Shown here piece after piece: positions 54,547 to 63,841 of a DNA stretch of 64,000 bases (position 1 is the first letter of the stretch; every line of letters begins with the position of its first letter). This DNA is from Psychrobacillus insolitus (GTDB lineage: Bacteria; Bacillota; Bacilli; Bacillales_A; Planococcaceae), in contig NZ_QKZI01000002.1 in NCBI RefSeq assembly GCF_003254155.1, forward strand, positions 186,001 to 250,000, given 5' to 3'. Under the pieces are notes generated by a model. The model had not been told where the DNA came from and did no database searches. It saw nothing but the letters and a program-made list of their open reading frames with translations. Both the position numbers and the translations under genes were made by a program.

Positions 54547-55935
54547 AAGGTCTTCTTTTGAAATTTGAGCTAGTTCATAGAAATAGTCCCCGATAACTCG
54601 AAGTCCTTGGTCGAAGTTTTCTAAATGAAAGTGTTCATTAGGTGCATGGAAGTTCTCAGAAGACAATCCAAAGCCCATTAATACAACTGGAATTTCAAAA
54701 ATCTCATCAAATGCAGCTACGATTGGGATAGATCCACCACCACGAGTGTAAGCTGTTGGCACATTATAGACTTTTTCATAACTACGCCCAGCAGCTTGAA
54801 TCGCAGGGTGATCAAATGGTGTGATGAAAGGTTTCCCTTTATCAAATTCAGTTACAGTTACAGTGATACCAGTTGGTTTGTTTTTTTCGATATGTGCTTT
54901 TAGTTTTGCAACAATTTCATCTGGTTCTTGGTCAGGAACTAAACGACAAGTAATTTTTGCCGAAGCTTCACTTGGTAAGACTGTTTTAATCCCTTCACCA
55001 GAGAAACCACCGAAAATACCGTTTAATTCAAGTGTAGGACGAGTCCAGACACGTTCTAAATGACTGTAGCCTTTTTCACCAAAAAGTTCTTCTACTCCAA
55101 CTTCTTTTTTCAATTCTTCTTCATCGAAATCAAGCGCAACATATGCTTGTCTTTCTTCTTCAAGAAGAGGGCGGACATTTTCATAGAAACCTTCTATTAG
55201 AATGGTACCTTCAGCATCACGGAATGAATCTAAAATAGAAACAAGTGCATGGATAGAGTTTTGTACTCCACCGCCGTATAGTCCAGAATGTAAGTCACCC
55301 TTAGCGCCTTTAACGTCGATTTGTAAACCGCAAAGTCCACGAAGACCATAGCATACTGCTGGTTGATCTGGGCCTTGCATACCAGTGTCCGAAATGACAA
55401 TCACATCAGCTGCAAGTTTTTCTTTGTGTTCTTGTAAATATTCTTCTAAATTAGGACTACCAACTTCTTCTTCACCTTCGATTAAAAACTTCACATTAAC
55501 TGGAAGAGTTCCTTCTGTTTGGAGAAGTGCTTCGATGGCTTTCACATGCATAAATACTTGCCCTTTATCATCGCTTGCACCACGAGCATATAATTTGTTA
55601 TCGCGAACTTGTGGTTCAAAAGGTTCGGACTCCCACAGGTTTAATGGATCAACAGGTTGGACATCATAATGACCATATACTAGCATAGTTGGTTTACCTT
55701 CCGCGTGTAACCAATCCGCATATACAACTGGATGACCTTTTGTTTTATCTACTAAAACATTTTCTAGTCCAGCTTTTGTCAATGATTCGGCAAGCCAGTT
55801 GGCACCTTTTTGCATATCTTCTTTATGCTCGGACAATGATGAGATACTTGGAATGCGGAGGAACTGTTTAAGTTCATCTAAATGTTCTTCTCTTTTCTCT
55901 GTAAAATAATTATCTAATGTTGAAAATTGGCTCAT
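54538..55935 (-). CDS. M20 family dipeptidase
   Basis: A 465-residue cytosolic M20 peptidase of the CNDP/DapE-like type: PTMLVYGHYDVQPVDPLNLW (metal His and Asp), YARGASDDKGQVFMHVKAIE, FLIEGEEEVGSPNLEE (catalytic Glu-Glu), VISDTGMQGPDQPAVCYGLRGL, and the C-terminal FHAPNEHFHLENF with metal His. Cleaves dipeptides. ATG at 55935 follows AGAGGAA; the open frame runs back to 56010 but that N-terminus is hydrophobic nonsense without a ribosome binding site. Confidence 0.92.
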   Translation of the reverse strand: MSQFSTLDNYFTEKREEHLDELKQFLRIPSISSLSEHKEDMQKGANWLAESLTKAGLENVLVDKTKGHPVVYADWLHAEGKPTMLVYGHYDVQPVDPLNLWESEPFEPQVRDNKLYARGASDDKGQVFMHVKAIEALLQTEGTLPVNVKFLIEGEEEVGSPNLEEYLQEHKEKLAADVIVISDTGMQGPDQPAVCYGLRGLCGLQIDVKGAKGDLHSGLYGGGVQNSIHALVSILDSFRDAEGTILIEGFYENVRPLLEEERQAYVALDFDEEELKKEVGVEELFGEKGYSHLERVWTRPTLELNGIFGGFSGEGIKTVLPSEASAKITCRLVPDQEPDEIVAKLKAHIEKNKPTGITVTVTEFDKGKPFITPFDHPAIQAAGRSYEKVYNVPTAYTRGGGSIPIVAAFDEIFEIPVVLMGFGLSSENFHAPNEHFHLENFDQGLRVIGDYFYELAQISKEDLKK

Positions 55936-56096
55936 AAGGATTCCTCTTTTCATAAAGTTTTTGAATAGCCATAGTATAGCAAACACGAGTTCAGATGAAT
56001 AGTCGAGCAACTCTGCATAATAAAAAAGAATATGTTATGATAAAAATACTAGAAAAGAATACAGATTTTGGACTATCATAGGAGGAAAAGTAAGAA

Positions 56097-57335
56097 ATGG
56101 AGTTTATTTACCTAGCAATTTGTTTAGTTTTGTCGTTGTTCTTCTCAGGAAGTGAGACGGCTCTTACAGCTATTAGTAGGATGAAGGTTCAGCTTCGCGC
56201 AGAAAATGGGGATCGTATGTCTCAAAAATTATTGCTATTAATAGCGAAGCCGGACCAAATGATCACAACAATTTTAATCGGAAATAACATTGTTAATATA
56301 GCGATGCCTACATTATTAACAATAATAGCTTTACAGTATGAGTGGGATATCGCACTTGCTACTGCAATACTAACGGTCATCATCATTATTTTTGGAGAAG
56401 TATTACCAAAAACAATTGCTGTTACATTTTCTGATCGGATTGCTTATTATGTTGCTCCAATTATTTTAGTACTCGTCCAGATTTTAAAACCAATAACATT
56501 TGTAATTGCAAAATTCACCAATGTTTTTATTCGAATTATTTCGAATGGTGCTGTTAAAGAAGCAACATTAACAAAAGAAGAAGTACGCTCTATGTTTGAT
56601 ATTGCTTCTACAGAAGGTACATTTGAAGAAGATGAATCGGAACGTATTAGAGGTATTCTCGATTTCCCCAATAAAGACGTGGCAGATGTGTTATCGACGC
56701 ATCGAACGGAAGTGGTCGGTATTCCAAAAGAGGCAACGTACGAAGAAGCAAGAGATAAAATATTGGAACATTATTATACTAGATACCCTGTTTATGATGA
56801 TAGCTTAGATACAATTGTCGGTATGTTTTATTCGAAAAAGTTGATCGAATGGTCCATGAATCCTTCAGCTCAGCTAGATGATTATCTTGATAAAGAGCCA
56901 TTATTCGTAGTCCAAACATTAAGTGTAGAAAGAGTATTCAAATTGATGCTAACGCACAAAAAACATATGGCAATTGTTTTAGATGAATACGGTGGAACGC
57001 TTGGGATTGTTACTCATGAAGATATAATCGAAGAAATGATTGGACAAGAAATAGAAGATGAAACAGATCATGATGAAGAAGTTCTCGTTCATGAAATGAC
57101 AGAAAACCGATTGATCTGTGCTGGGCGTTTAGAAATAGATGAAGTGAACAGCATGTTTAATACGAATATTATTAATGAAAATGATACAATCGGCGGTTTT
57201 GTTCTAGAACAACTTGGGAACGTACCAGAAGAAAATGAACGATTCATGTATGAAAATTTATTGATCGAGATCAATGAAATGGACCGAAGTAGAATTGTGA
57301 AGCTTACCATTGAGAAAATAGAAGAATTAGTATAA
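56097..57335 (+). CDS. CorC/HlyC-type CNNM transporter family protein
   Basis: A 412-residue membrane protein. CNNM domain with four helices (residues 1-180): LFFSGSETALTAISRMKVQ, then LIGNNIVNIAMPTLLT and IFGEVLPKTIAVTFSDRIAY; a CBS pair (about 200-325) with YPVYDDSLDTIVGMFYSK and MAIVLDEYGGTLGIVTHEDIIEEMIG; and a CorC_HlyC domain with ENRLICAGRLEIDEVN and TIGGFVLEQLGNVPEE. Such proteins are linked to magnesium or cobalt efflux. ATG follows AGGAGG. Confidence 0.92.
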   Translation: MEFIYLAICLVLSLFFSGSETALTAISRMKVQLRAENGDRMSQKLLLLIAKPDQMITTILIGNNIVNIAMPTLLTIIALQYEWDIALATAILTVIIIIFGEVLPKTIAVTFSDRIAYYVAPIILVLVQILKPITFVIAKFTNVFIRIISNGAVKEATLTKEEVRSMFDIASTEGTFEEDESERIRGILDFPNKDVADVLSTHRTEVVGIPKEATYEEARDKILEHYYTRYPVYDDSLDTIVGMFYSKKLIEWSMNPSAQLDDYLDKEPLFVVQTLSVERVFKLMLTHKKHMAIVLDEYGGTLGIVTHEDIIEEMIGQEIEDETDHDEEVLVHEMTENRLICAGRLEIDEVNSMFNTNIINENDTIGGFVLEQLGNVPEENERFMYENLLIEINEMDRSRIVKLTIEKIEELV

Positions 57336-57341
57336 GAAGAG

Positions 57342-57376
57342 ACGCATGAGAGTAAATAACTCTTATGCGTTTTTTT
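57342..57376 (+). terminator. Terminator after the CorC-like gene
   Basis: ACGCATgAGAGT / ACTCTtATGCGT stem with seven T. Confidence 0.9.
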
Positions 57377-57533
57377 GTATTTTAGAGAGAGATTGTGGAA
57401 CTCAGAGTATCTTCCTCCCCTGAGCTATGCAAGCTTACATGTTTGTAATCAAGTTGAAAGAGAATACGATAGAGGGAAAGGTTGTTATTTGGCATTATAG
57501 AGTTATAAAGAAAAACCGAGCGGAGGAAATAAC

Positions 57534-58085
57534 ATGCAGGTTAAAATTGAAGGTATTTACGAGGAATATAATCGCTATATATATTATTTGTGTTTGAAAC
57601 TAACAAAAAATCAACCAGAAGCAGAAGACCTAATGCAAGAAGTTTGGATGAAAGTAGTTCGCTATGAATCGTATATGAAAGAAGTAGAACATGTGAAAGC
57701 ATGGTTAACAACCATTTGTATGAACACATTCAGAGATAAATACCGTAAACAAGTGAGACAAAGTAAATACATTGCACATCAACCCGAACAATTAGACGTA
57801 TCTATTTTAGATTTAATCGCGTCAGATGTTTTATCAGTAGAAGAGCAATTAGAAAAACAAGATGTTGGAAAAATAGTCCGTTCTAAAGTAGCAGAGTTAG
57901 ATGGTATCTATCAAAAAACGGTATTGTATTTCTATGTACACCAATTTTCATTAGTAGAAATTGCAGAAGTCATGAAAGTGTCCATTGGAACGGTAAAATC
58001 TCGTTTATTCAGAGCGAAACAGCGCTTGAAAGAAATGATCCTGAATGATGAGATTGCAAAAGAATCACTAGCATTAACATATTAA
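57534..58085 (+). CDS. ECF-type RNA polymerase sigma factor
   Basis: A 183-residue sigma-70 family factor with region 2 (NRYIYYLCLKLTKNQPEAEDLMQEVWMKVVRY, then HVKAWLTTICMNTFRDKYRK) and region 4 (YQKTVLYFYVHQFSLVEIAEVMKVSIGTVKSRLFRAKQRL), lacking regions 1 and 3. No anti-sigma gene is adjacent, unusual for this class; what controls it is not visible. ATG follows GGAGG. Confidence 0.92.
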   Translation: MQVKIEGIYEEYNRYIYYLCLKLTKNQPEAEDLMQEVWMKVVRYESYMKEVEHVKAWLTTICMNTFRDKYRKQVRQSKYIAHQPEQLDVSILDLIASDVLSVEEQLEKQDVGKIVRSKVAELDGIYQKTVLYFYVHQFSLVEIAEVMKVSIGTVKSRLFRAKQRLKEMILNDEIAKESLALTY

Positions 58086-58220
58086 AAAAACCACCAGCGC
58101 ATAAAATCATTACGCGTTGACGGGCTTTGTTGTGTTCATAAGGTGTTTCATCATGGGACTGTCCAGAAAGTCAGTAAAACTGATTTTTTGTGGCAGTTTT
58201 TTTATTTCATAGATATTGAA

Positions 58221-58257
58221 AATAAGGCAGCTCACAACAAGTGTGAACTGCCTTATT
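58221..58257. terminator. Terminator of the ABC-F gene
   Basis: AATAAGGCAGcTCACA / TGTGAaCTGCCTTATT stem with ACAAG loop, convergent junction. Confidence 0.88.
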
Positions 58258-58268
58258 ACTTTTATTAA

Positions 58269-59834
58269 TTATTCAATAACTTCTTTTCCTGTAGAGAACC
58301 ATTCCTCAACGTTCCATACTTTAGTTGCCAGACCTTCGTAGAACTCAGGTTCATGACTAACGATGATTATTGTTCCTTTGAATTCTTGCATAGCACGTCT
58401 TAATTCTTCTTTTGCATGAATGTCTAAATGGTTAGTCGGTTCATCGAATAGCAACCAGTTGCTATCTTCCATCATCAGTTTACATAAGCGTACTTTCGCT
58501 TGTTCTCCACCACTTAAACTAGAGAGTGGGCGGGAGATATGATCACTTTTTAAACCAGTACGAGCTAGAGCTCCACGTACTTGGTTTTGTTCCATACTAG
58601 GATACGTAGACCAAATTTCTTCAATTGGTGTGATGTTCCCGGCTTTTACTTCTTGTTCGAAGTAAGATGGGTATAGGTGATCTGTACGATTAATGGTCCC
58701 ATCTAATGGAGGGATTTTACCTAGAATTGTTTTAAGGAGTGTTGATTTACCAACACCATTCATTCCAACAAGTGCAATTTTTTCTCCACGTTCAATTGTG
58801 AAACTAAGCGGTGGAAGAAGTGGTTTATCATAACCAATGACTAAATTTTCTGCTTCTACAACATAACGGCCAGAACTTCGTGCCATTTTAAAGTTAAACT
58901 CAGGTTTTGAAGCTGTTTCTGGACGGTCGATACGATCAACACGGTCCAATTGTTTCTGACGAGATTTTGCACGTCCCGTTGTGGAAGACCGAGCTTTATT
59001 TTTTGCTATAAACACTTCTTGTTTCTTAATGAAATCTTGTTGTTTTTCATATGCATCAATATGTTGTTTTTTATTCAACTCTGCAAGTTCTAAAAATTTA
59101 TCATAATCCGCTGTGTAGCGTGTCAGCTTAGAGAACTCTAATTGGAAAATGACATCTACAACGCCATTCATGAAGTCAGTATCATGCGAAATTAATAAGT
59201 ATGCATATGGATAATTCTTTAAGTAGTTGGACAACCAATTAATATGCTCTTCATCTAGATAGTTGGTAGGCTCATCTAGTAATAATACTTTTGGTTTTTC
59301 TAGTAATAGTTTTGCAAGAAGAACTTTTGTACGCTGACCACCAGATAGAGACTCTACATGACGGTCTAAGCCGATTGCATCTATCCCAAGTCCACGTGCA
59401 ATTTCTTCTATTTTCATATCTAATGTATAAAAACCACCAGCATCCAAAATATCTTGAATATCAGCCATTCTTTCTAATAATTTTTCTAGTTCTTCAGGAG
59501 TTGCCTCTGCCATTTGAGCAATTATTTCATTTAACTCTTCTTCTTTTTTGTAAAGGGGTAAAAATGCATCACCTAGTGTATCAAATATAGATCGTCCTGG
59601 TTGCAGACGAGTATGTTGGTCTAAATAGCCGTAATGCGTGCCAGGTAACCACTCTACACGACCATGGTCATGGATAAGTTCTCCTGTTAAAATACTCATT
59701 AGTGTAGATTTACCAACTCCATTTGCCCCAACAAGCCCAACGTGATCTTCTTCCAATAAACGAAAAGAAACCTCTTTAAAAAGTGTGCGGTCTCCGAATG
59801 TATGCTCCAAATTTTCTACTGTTAATAAACTCAT
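58269..59834 (-). CDS. ABC-F family ATPase, YfmM-like
   Basis: A 521-residue protein with two ATPase domains and no membrane segments. Domain 1: GLVGANGVGKSTLMSIL, VESLSGGQRTKVLLAKLLL, LLLDEPTNYLDEEH. Linker (about 235-305) is basic and coiled, the P-site tRNA interaction region. Domain 2: ALVGMNGVGKSTLLKTIL, LSSLSGGEQAKVRLCKLMM, LLFDEPTNHLD. This is the ABC-F translation-factor class; its closest likeness is B. subtilis YfmM, so it is more likely a ribosome-associated factor than a resistance determinant. ATG follows GGAGG. Confidence 0.9.
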   Translation of the reverse strand: MSLLTVENLEHTFGDRTLFKEVSFRLLEEDHVGLVGANGVGKSTLMSILTGELIHDHGRVEWLPGTHYGYLDQHTRLQPGRSIFDTLGDAFLPLYKKEEELNEIIAQMAEATPEELEKLLERMADIQDILDAGGFYTLDMKIEEIARGLGIDAIGLDRHVESLSGGQRTKVLLAKLLLEKPKVLLLDEPTNYLDEEHINWLSNYLKNYPYAYLLISHDTDFMNGVVDVIFQLEFSKLTRYTADYDKFLELAELNKKQHIDAYEKQQDFIKKQEVFIAKNKARSSTTGRAKSRQKQLDRVDRIDRPETASKPEFNFKMARSSGRYVVEAENLVIGYDKPLLPPLSFTIERGEKIALVGMNGVGKSTLLKTILGKIPPLDGTINRTDHLYPSYFEQEVKAGNITPIEEIWSTYPSMEQNQVRGALARTGLKSDHISRPLSSLSGGEQAKVRLCKLMMEDSNWLLFDEPTNHLDIHAKEELRRAMQEFKGTIIIVSHEPEFYEGLATKVWNVEEWFSTGKEVIE

Positions 59835-59859
59835 CTATTATTTTCCTCCAAATATAAAA

Positions 59860-59892
59860 AACTCTCTGAATCGGACTACAATTCCGAGAGTT
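59860..59892 (-). terminator. Terminator of the SE1832-like gene
   Basis: AACTCTC.GAAT / ATTC.GAGAGTT stem followed on the reverse strand by TTTTTATA; it begins within the last codons of the upstream gene. Confidence 0.75.
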
Positions 59893-60058
59893 GTTTGTTT
59901 AGTTCTGCAAGGTTGTCTTCCATTTTGGCAAGTCTACGTTCGGCATTTTCTAATTGAGTTGGGTGGCCATTGGATTCCAATTTCTCCATATCACCTTGTA
60001 AATTAATATAATCCATCTTTAACTCAGCTATTTGTGCTTGTAGTTGTTGTTTTGTCAT
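59876..60058 (-). CDS. Small coiled-coil protein, SE1832 family
   Basis: A 60-residue all-helical coiled-coil: TKQQLQAQIAELKMDYINLQ, GDMEKLESNGHPTQLENAER and RLAKMEDNLAELNKQL. Pattern and size fit the short SE1832-type conserved proteins of staphylococci and bacilli, of unknown function. ATG follows AAGGTGA. It precedes the ABC-F gene on the same strand but has its own terminator. Confidence 0.75.
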   Translation of the reverse strand: MTKQQLQAQIAELKMDYINLQGDMEKLESNGHPTQLENAERRLAKMEDNLAELNKQLSEL

Positions 60059-60102
60059 GATTAGTCACCTTCAGCTTTTTCCTCCATTGTAGCATACAAT
60101 GA

Positions 60103-61113
60103 CTAATAACGGGCTATTTCTTCCTCAGCTTTTTTATTGGCAATTGTTTGGAGGATGAGTTCTGTAACTTTAGAAAGATTTGAGTCGAAATGAATTTGTT
60201 TTTGTTTTTGAATATATGAGTTTCTACGATTATCGTGCAAAATAATTTCCATTACCGCATTTTGAAGATGGGATTGTTTTATTTTTCGACCTAATCCTAA
60301 ATTGGCAAAGCCGTGAGATTCCTGTGGGAAATCGAAATTAATTTCTTCTTCATGTGCGCAAAGAATAATGCAAGGTACTTGAAATTGTGAAACTAAATAA
60401 GGTGTATACGCTCCTGAACAAATGACCATATCACCTGTAGGAAGGTACGTTTCTAATTCATTCGTAGAAGAGATCACCCGAATAGATTTTCTAGTAAGTG
60501 CAAATCTTTTTAAATCGTTAATATCATGTTTATAGTACTCGTCCACTAGTACGCTTATTTGCAAAGGAATATGAAGTTGTACAAGATGTCTGAGTGTACG
60601 ATAAGTTAAATTTTCAGGATCTTCATGAGGGAAATTTACGATTATATGTGGAGAATCCTGCAACGTGTTATTATTTTTATATACAGTTGAAAGAGTTGGA
60701 ATATATCCAGTTGGACCAGAAATATGATGTTCCTTTGATAATTCCTTTGAATTTTCATATAATGATTGAAAAACTATGTCAGCTAAATCACCACCACCAC
60801 CATGATCATCAAAATGAATAAGTGGACAAGCGAATGCTTTCAATCGATTAATCAAATCCTTTTCGGAATTTCCACTATCATGAATAATGCATTCGGGAGC
60901 AAATGATTTTAATGATTTTAATAATGAAGTGTTGTTTGAATATAATGTAAATGGCAGCTCTTGTTTTTCTAAATGTTGAATTAAGTTTAAATTCGTGCTT
61001 GGTATGAAAATTTGATACTCTTTCGTATTTAAAGCTTCTAATAAAAGTTTTGCACGAGATGCAGGATATAACCCTCGGTGTGGAAGTGTATTTAATAAGT
61101 AAGCTATTTTCAA
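60103..61113 (-). CDS. GT-B-fold glycosyltransferase/hydrolase, PseG/SpsG-like
   Basis: A 336-residue protein with a two-Rossmann GT-B outline. KIAYLLNTLPHRGLYPASRAKLLLEAL at the start, IIHDSGNSEKDLINRLKAFACPLIHFDDHG at about residues 75-105, and ETYLPTGDMVICSGAYTPYLVSQFQVPCIILCAHEEE near the sugar-nucleotide site. This resembles the PseG/SpsG group (nucleotide-sugar hydrolases; SpsG acts in spore coat polysaccharide). Exact reaction not clear. Start TTG at 61113 with AAGGAAG. No polysaccharide genes nearby. Confidence 0.5.
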   Translation of the reverse strand: MKIAYLLNTLPHRGLYPASRAKLLLEALNTKEYQIFIPSTNLNLIQHLEKQELPFTLYSNNTSLLKSLKSFAPECIIHDSGNSEKDLINRLKAFACPLIHFDDHGGGGDLADIVFQSLYENSKELSKEHHISGPTGYIPTLSTVYKNNNTLQDSPHIIVNFPHEDPENLTYRTLRHLVQLHIPLQISVLVDEYYKHDINDLKRFALTRKSIRVISSTNELETYLPTGDMVICSGAYTPYLVSQFQVPCIILCAHEEEINFDFPQESHGFANLGLGRKIKQSHLQNAVMEIILHDNRRNSYIQKQKQIHFDSNLSKVTELILQTIANKKAEEEIARY

Positions 61114-61201
61114 GTTTCATCTTCCTTTCCAACATAGTCTCTTATAGTGTATGGAAGTTTATAGATGCATATGACTAGCAAACAAATGGAGGTTTCTTAG
61201 A

Positions 61202-61960
61202 ATGGAGAAAAGAACAGCTCTAGTAGTTGGTGCAACAGGATTTACGGGGGCACTTTTAGTGAAACAACTATGCGAAAGTGAAGAATATGGAGCAATTTAT
61301 GTAATTGCCAGAAGAGAAATGACATATAAACATCCAAAGTTAGATGTGAGGATAAGAGATTTCGATGAGCTAGAAGAGAAGGATGTTGAAATTGCAGATG
61401 ATCTTTTTTGTTGTTTAGGAACAACGATGAAGAAAGCAAAGTCAAAAGAAAACTTTGAAAAAGTGGATTTGATTTATCCTTTACAAATTGCCTCCCTAGC
61501 AAAAAAGAGGGGAATCCAACATGTTCTTGTTATTTCAGCAGTAGGATCCAATAAAAAATCTCCTTTCTTTTACAGTCGTGTAAAAGGGGAAATGGAACAA
61601 CAACTAATTGATTTGAAACTACCAAAGTTGTCTATTTTCCGACCTTCCTTATTGACAGGAGATCGCGGAGAATTCCGTTTGGGAGAAAGGCTCTCAGAAG
61701 GTGCATTTCAGTTATTAAACCCACTATTAATAGGGCCATTTAAACGAATGAAAGCAATAGAAGGAAAACAGTTAGCTTTTGCCATGTACCATTACGCTGT
61801 TCATGGCAAAAAAAATGCGGTGAATATATATAAGTCGATAGATATTTTAAACGCCAAGGTCCTGGAAGTACAAGAAGGAAAGATAATCCCGAGAGAAGAG
61901 TTATTTAACTGGGATAAGAAGAAAGACATATTTAAAAGAAATGACAAAATAGATGATTGA
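61202..61960 (+). CDS. NAD(P)-binding oxidoreductase, HTATIP2-like atypical SDR
   Basis: A 252-residue Rossmann protein: ALVVGATGFTGALLVKQL, CCLGTTMKKAKSKENFEKVD, HVLVISAVGSNKKSPFFYSRVKGEME (Ser and Tyr-x-x-x-Lys) and FRPSLLTGDRGEFR. These are marks of the HTATIP2/CC3-like atypical short-chain dehydrogenases; substrate unknown. ATG follows GGAGG. Confidence 0.85.
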   Translation: MEKRTALVVGATGFTGALLVKQLCESEEYGAIYVIARREMTYKHPKLDVRIRDFDELEEKDVEIADDLFCCLGTTMKKAKSKENFEKVDLIYPLQIASLAKKRGIQHVLVISAVGSNKKSPFFYSRVKGEMEQQLIDLKLPKLSIFRPSLLTGDRGEFRLGERLSEGAFQLLNPLLIGPFKRMKAIEGKQLAFAMYHYAVHGKKNAVNIYKSIDILNAKVLEVQEGKIIPREELFNWDKKKDIFKRNDKIDD

Positions 61961-62112
61961 GTTGGATTATTTCACTCCAGTAAAAGTAGAAGAATACATT
62001 CAAGATTAGGCCTTTCAGTCTAAAGAATGAACTTTGTCTAAATCAATCCTTGCGTATAAAATTTTTTGTCTTTTTTGATACAATTAGGAACGGATAAAGG
62101 AGGTTCTGTTAG

Positions 62113-62676
62113 ATGAAAATTCTACTTGTAGACGGAACAATTATTGGAACGAAAACAGGTGTCATTTTAGAACAAGTGAAAGATTATATAGAATCAATTA
62201 ATACCAATTACACGATAGAGATTATTAAACTTGCTAATTATGAGCACCAATTTGTAGATGGTAGACCTTTTGAGCAATACAATGATGACATGAAATTGCT
62301 TGTAAGTAAGTTTGACCAAGCAGATGGTTATATTATCGCGACACCGATTTTCCAAGGATCAATTCCTGGTGTATTGAAAAACACGTTTGATTTTTTACAT
62401 CCAAAAACAATGCGCTACAAACCAGTTTCTATTGTCGCAAATGGCGGAACGTACCAGCATCATCTAGTAATTGAAAATCAACTTAAACCAATTTTGGATT
62501 ACTTCAGATGCTTAGTTACCCCAAACTATGTGTATACACATTCGAGCCATTTTGATAAAAATAATGTCATTGTGGATGAAGATGTGCACAATCGTTTGCG
62601 TGAACTAGCTCGTGTATTCGTGCAGTACGCTGAAATGAGCAAAGCATTATGTAAAGACCCAATAGATATCCATTGA
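62113..62676 (+). CDS. NADPH-dependent FMN reductase family protein
   Basis: A 187-residue flavodoxin-fold protein: KILLVDGTIIGTKTGVILEQ (phosphate loop region), DQADGYIIATPIFQGSIPGVLKNTFDFLHP (FMN site) and VSIVANGGTYQHHLVIENQL. It reduces FMN or quinone/azo substrates with NADPH. ATG follows AAAGGAGG. Ends in a strong hairpin. Confidence 0.9.
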   Translation: MKILLVDGTIIGTKTGVILEQVKDYIESINTNYTIEIIKLANYEHQFVDGRPFEQYNDDMKLLVSKFDQADGYIIATPIFQGSIPGVLKNTFDFLHPKTMRYKPVSIVANGGTYQHHLVIENQLKPILDYFRCLVTPNYVYTHSSHFDKNNVIVDEDVHNRLRELARVFVQYAEMSKALCKDPIDIH

Positions 62677-62683
62677 TTAATAT

Positions 62684-62728
62684 AAAAGACCCGAAAAGTT
62701 GTTGGAAAACAGCTTTTCGGGTCTTTTG
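62684..62728 (+). terminator. Terminator after the FMN reductase gene
   Basis: AAAAGACCCGAAAAG / CTTTTCGGGTCTTTT stem, 15 bp, followed by GAT and TTG. Confidence 0.9.
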
Positions 62729-62859
62729 ATTTGGAGTAAAATGGCTAAGGGAGCCAATGATAGCTGCGAACGCGACAAAAATAATCTCGACAGCGACAAA
62801 CCACCTGGTGAACGAGACAATCCGCCACCCAAACACGACAATTCAGCCAACAAGAAAAA

Positions 62860-62893
62860 AGCGCCAAGTGAAATTAAAATTCCTCTTGGCGCT
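62860..62893. terminator. Terminator of the XRE-cupin gene
   Basis: AAGCGCCAAG / CTTGGCGCTT perfect stem with a 14-nt loop, just downstream of the reverse-strand regulator. Upstream of it, 62740-62850 holds degenerate CGACAA repeats and no gene. Confidence 0.8.
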
Positions 62894-62900
62894 TAGTTTA

Positions 62901-63431
62901 TTAAGAGTTACTATTTTCGTGATAGACAGCAATTAGTAAGATTGCTTCGTCTTCTCCAACATTTTTCACAAAATGGGGTACACAGGCATTCCAACTGAAT
63001 GAATCGCCTTCTTTAGCGATTACTGAGTCTTCCCCTTGCTCAGCAAGAACAGTACCTTTCAGAACAAGATGACTTTCTTCACCTGCATGAGCAATTGCTT
63101 TACCGGTTGATGCGCCGGATGGTAAATTAACGTGCATCATTCGTAAACCAGATTGTGAGGTAAGGTGTTCTATTTTTATGTCATTTAATGTTGTATACAC
63201 TCGATCCGACTTCCTAACAACTTTCATATGTTGTTCTTTCTCGAGAAGTAAGTAGGGAAGTGGAACGTCTAAATAATTGGCAATTGTTTGAAGCGTATTG
63301 AGGGAAGGGGAAGTATTGTCATTTTCAATATTGCTGATAAATCCTTTTGACAGTCCTATTTGTTCGCTCATTTGTGCAATTGTAATTTTTTTTCGTTTTC
63401 GTATATCTCGGATTTTTGAGCCGATTTCCAT
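62901..63431 (-). CDS. XRE family regulator with C-terminal cupin domain
   Basis: A 176-residue regulator: helix-turn-helix (IRDIRKRKKITIAQMSEQIGLSKGFISNIENDNTSPSLNTLQTIANYLDVPL) at residues 5-60 and a cupin domain (about 105-175) with HAGEESHLVLKGT and GDSFSWNACVPHFVKNVG. The cupin probably binds a small ligand, as in PuuR/SinR-like regulators of amine or sugar use. ATG at 63431 has GGGAGGG six bases upstream; the next upstream ATG abuts that site. Divergent from the decayed tautomerase gene. Confidence 0.92.
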   Translation of the reverse strand: MEIGSKIRDIRKRKKITIAQMSEQIGLSKGFISNIENDNTSPSLNTLQTIANYLDVPLPYLLLEKEQHMKVVRKSDRVYTTLNDIKIEHLTSQSGLRMMHVNLPSGASTGKAIAHAGEESHLVLKGTVLAEQGEDSVIAKEGDSFSWNACVPHFVKNVGEDEAILLIAVYHENSNS

Positions 63432-63569
63432 GTTCATCCCTCCCAAAATATCTTTATGTTGAATATATACTAACACAATTTTGTTGACGTTATCTATTAA
63501 ACAATGTTACCTTATAAGAAACAATTATCCTTATAAAGATATAAAGTGTTTGTTAGAAAGGAGAAGGAA

Positions 63570-63699
63570 ATGCCGGTTTTGAGCATAACTATACTAGAAG
63601 GCAGAGAGAATGAATTGATTGAACTATGTATGCGTGATGTAGCATATACTGTTCGAAAGTATTCGTATTATAGTTGATGAGGTTCCGAAAATCGTTTGG
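63570..63699 (+). pseudogene. Decayed 4-oxalocrotonate tautomerase-like gene
   Basis: With a good AAAGGAGAAGG site the ORF starts PVLSITILEGRENELIELCM then RDVAYTV, the N-terminus of a 4-oxalocrotonate tautomerase (Pro1 present), and stops after 35 codons. The next frame continues SIRIIVDEVPKIVW, matching the family C-terminal half. About ten codons in the middle are lost and the frame has shifted, so it cannot make a whole enzyme of the usual 60-70 residues. Confidence 0.75.
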
Positions 63700-63841
63700 G
63701 TTTATCTTTTTTTTTGCTCTTATAGTTCACCTATATGAATAAAATATTTCTAAAAGAATTAAAAAGGCTTGAAGTGTGAAAAAATAATGTATTAATGTAC
63801 TTCAATGCCTTAAAAACATTAAAAAATAGGAGGAAATAAAT

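Noticed and set aside
58269-59834. Antibiotic-resistance ABC-F protein
   Set aside because: It resembles housekeeping YfmM more than Vga/Lsa/Msr types, and no resistance leader peptide is seen.
62699-62896. Forward ORF of 65 codons with KPPGERDNPPPKHDN
   Set aside because: It spans two terminators and a degenerate CGACAA repeat stretch; no ribosome binding site.
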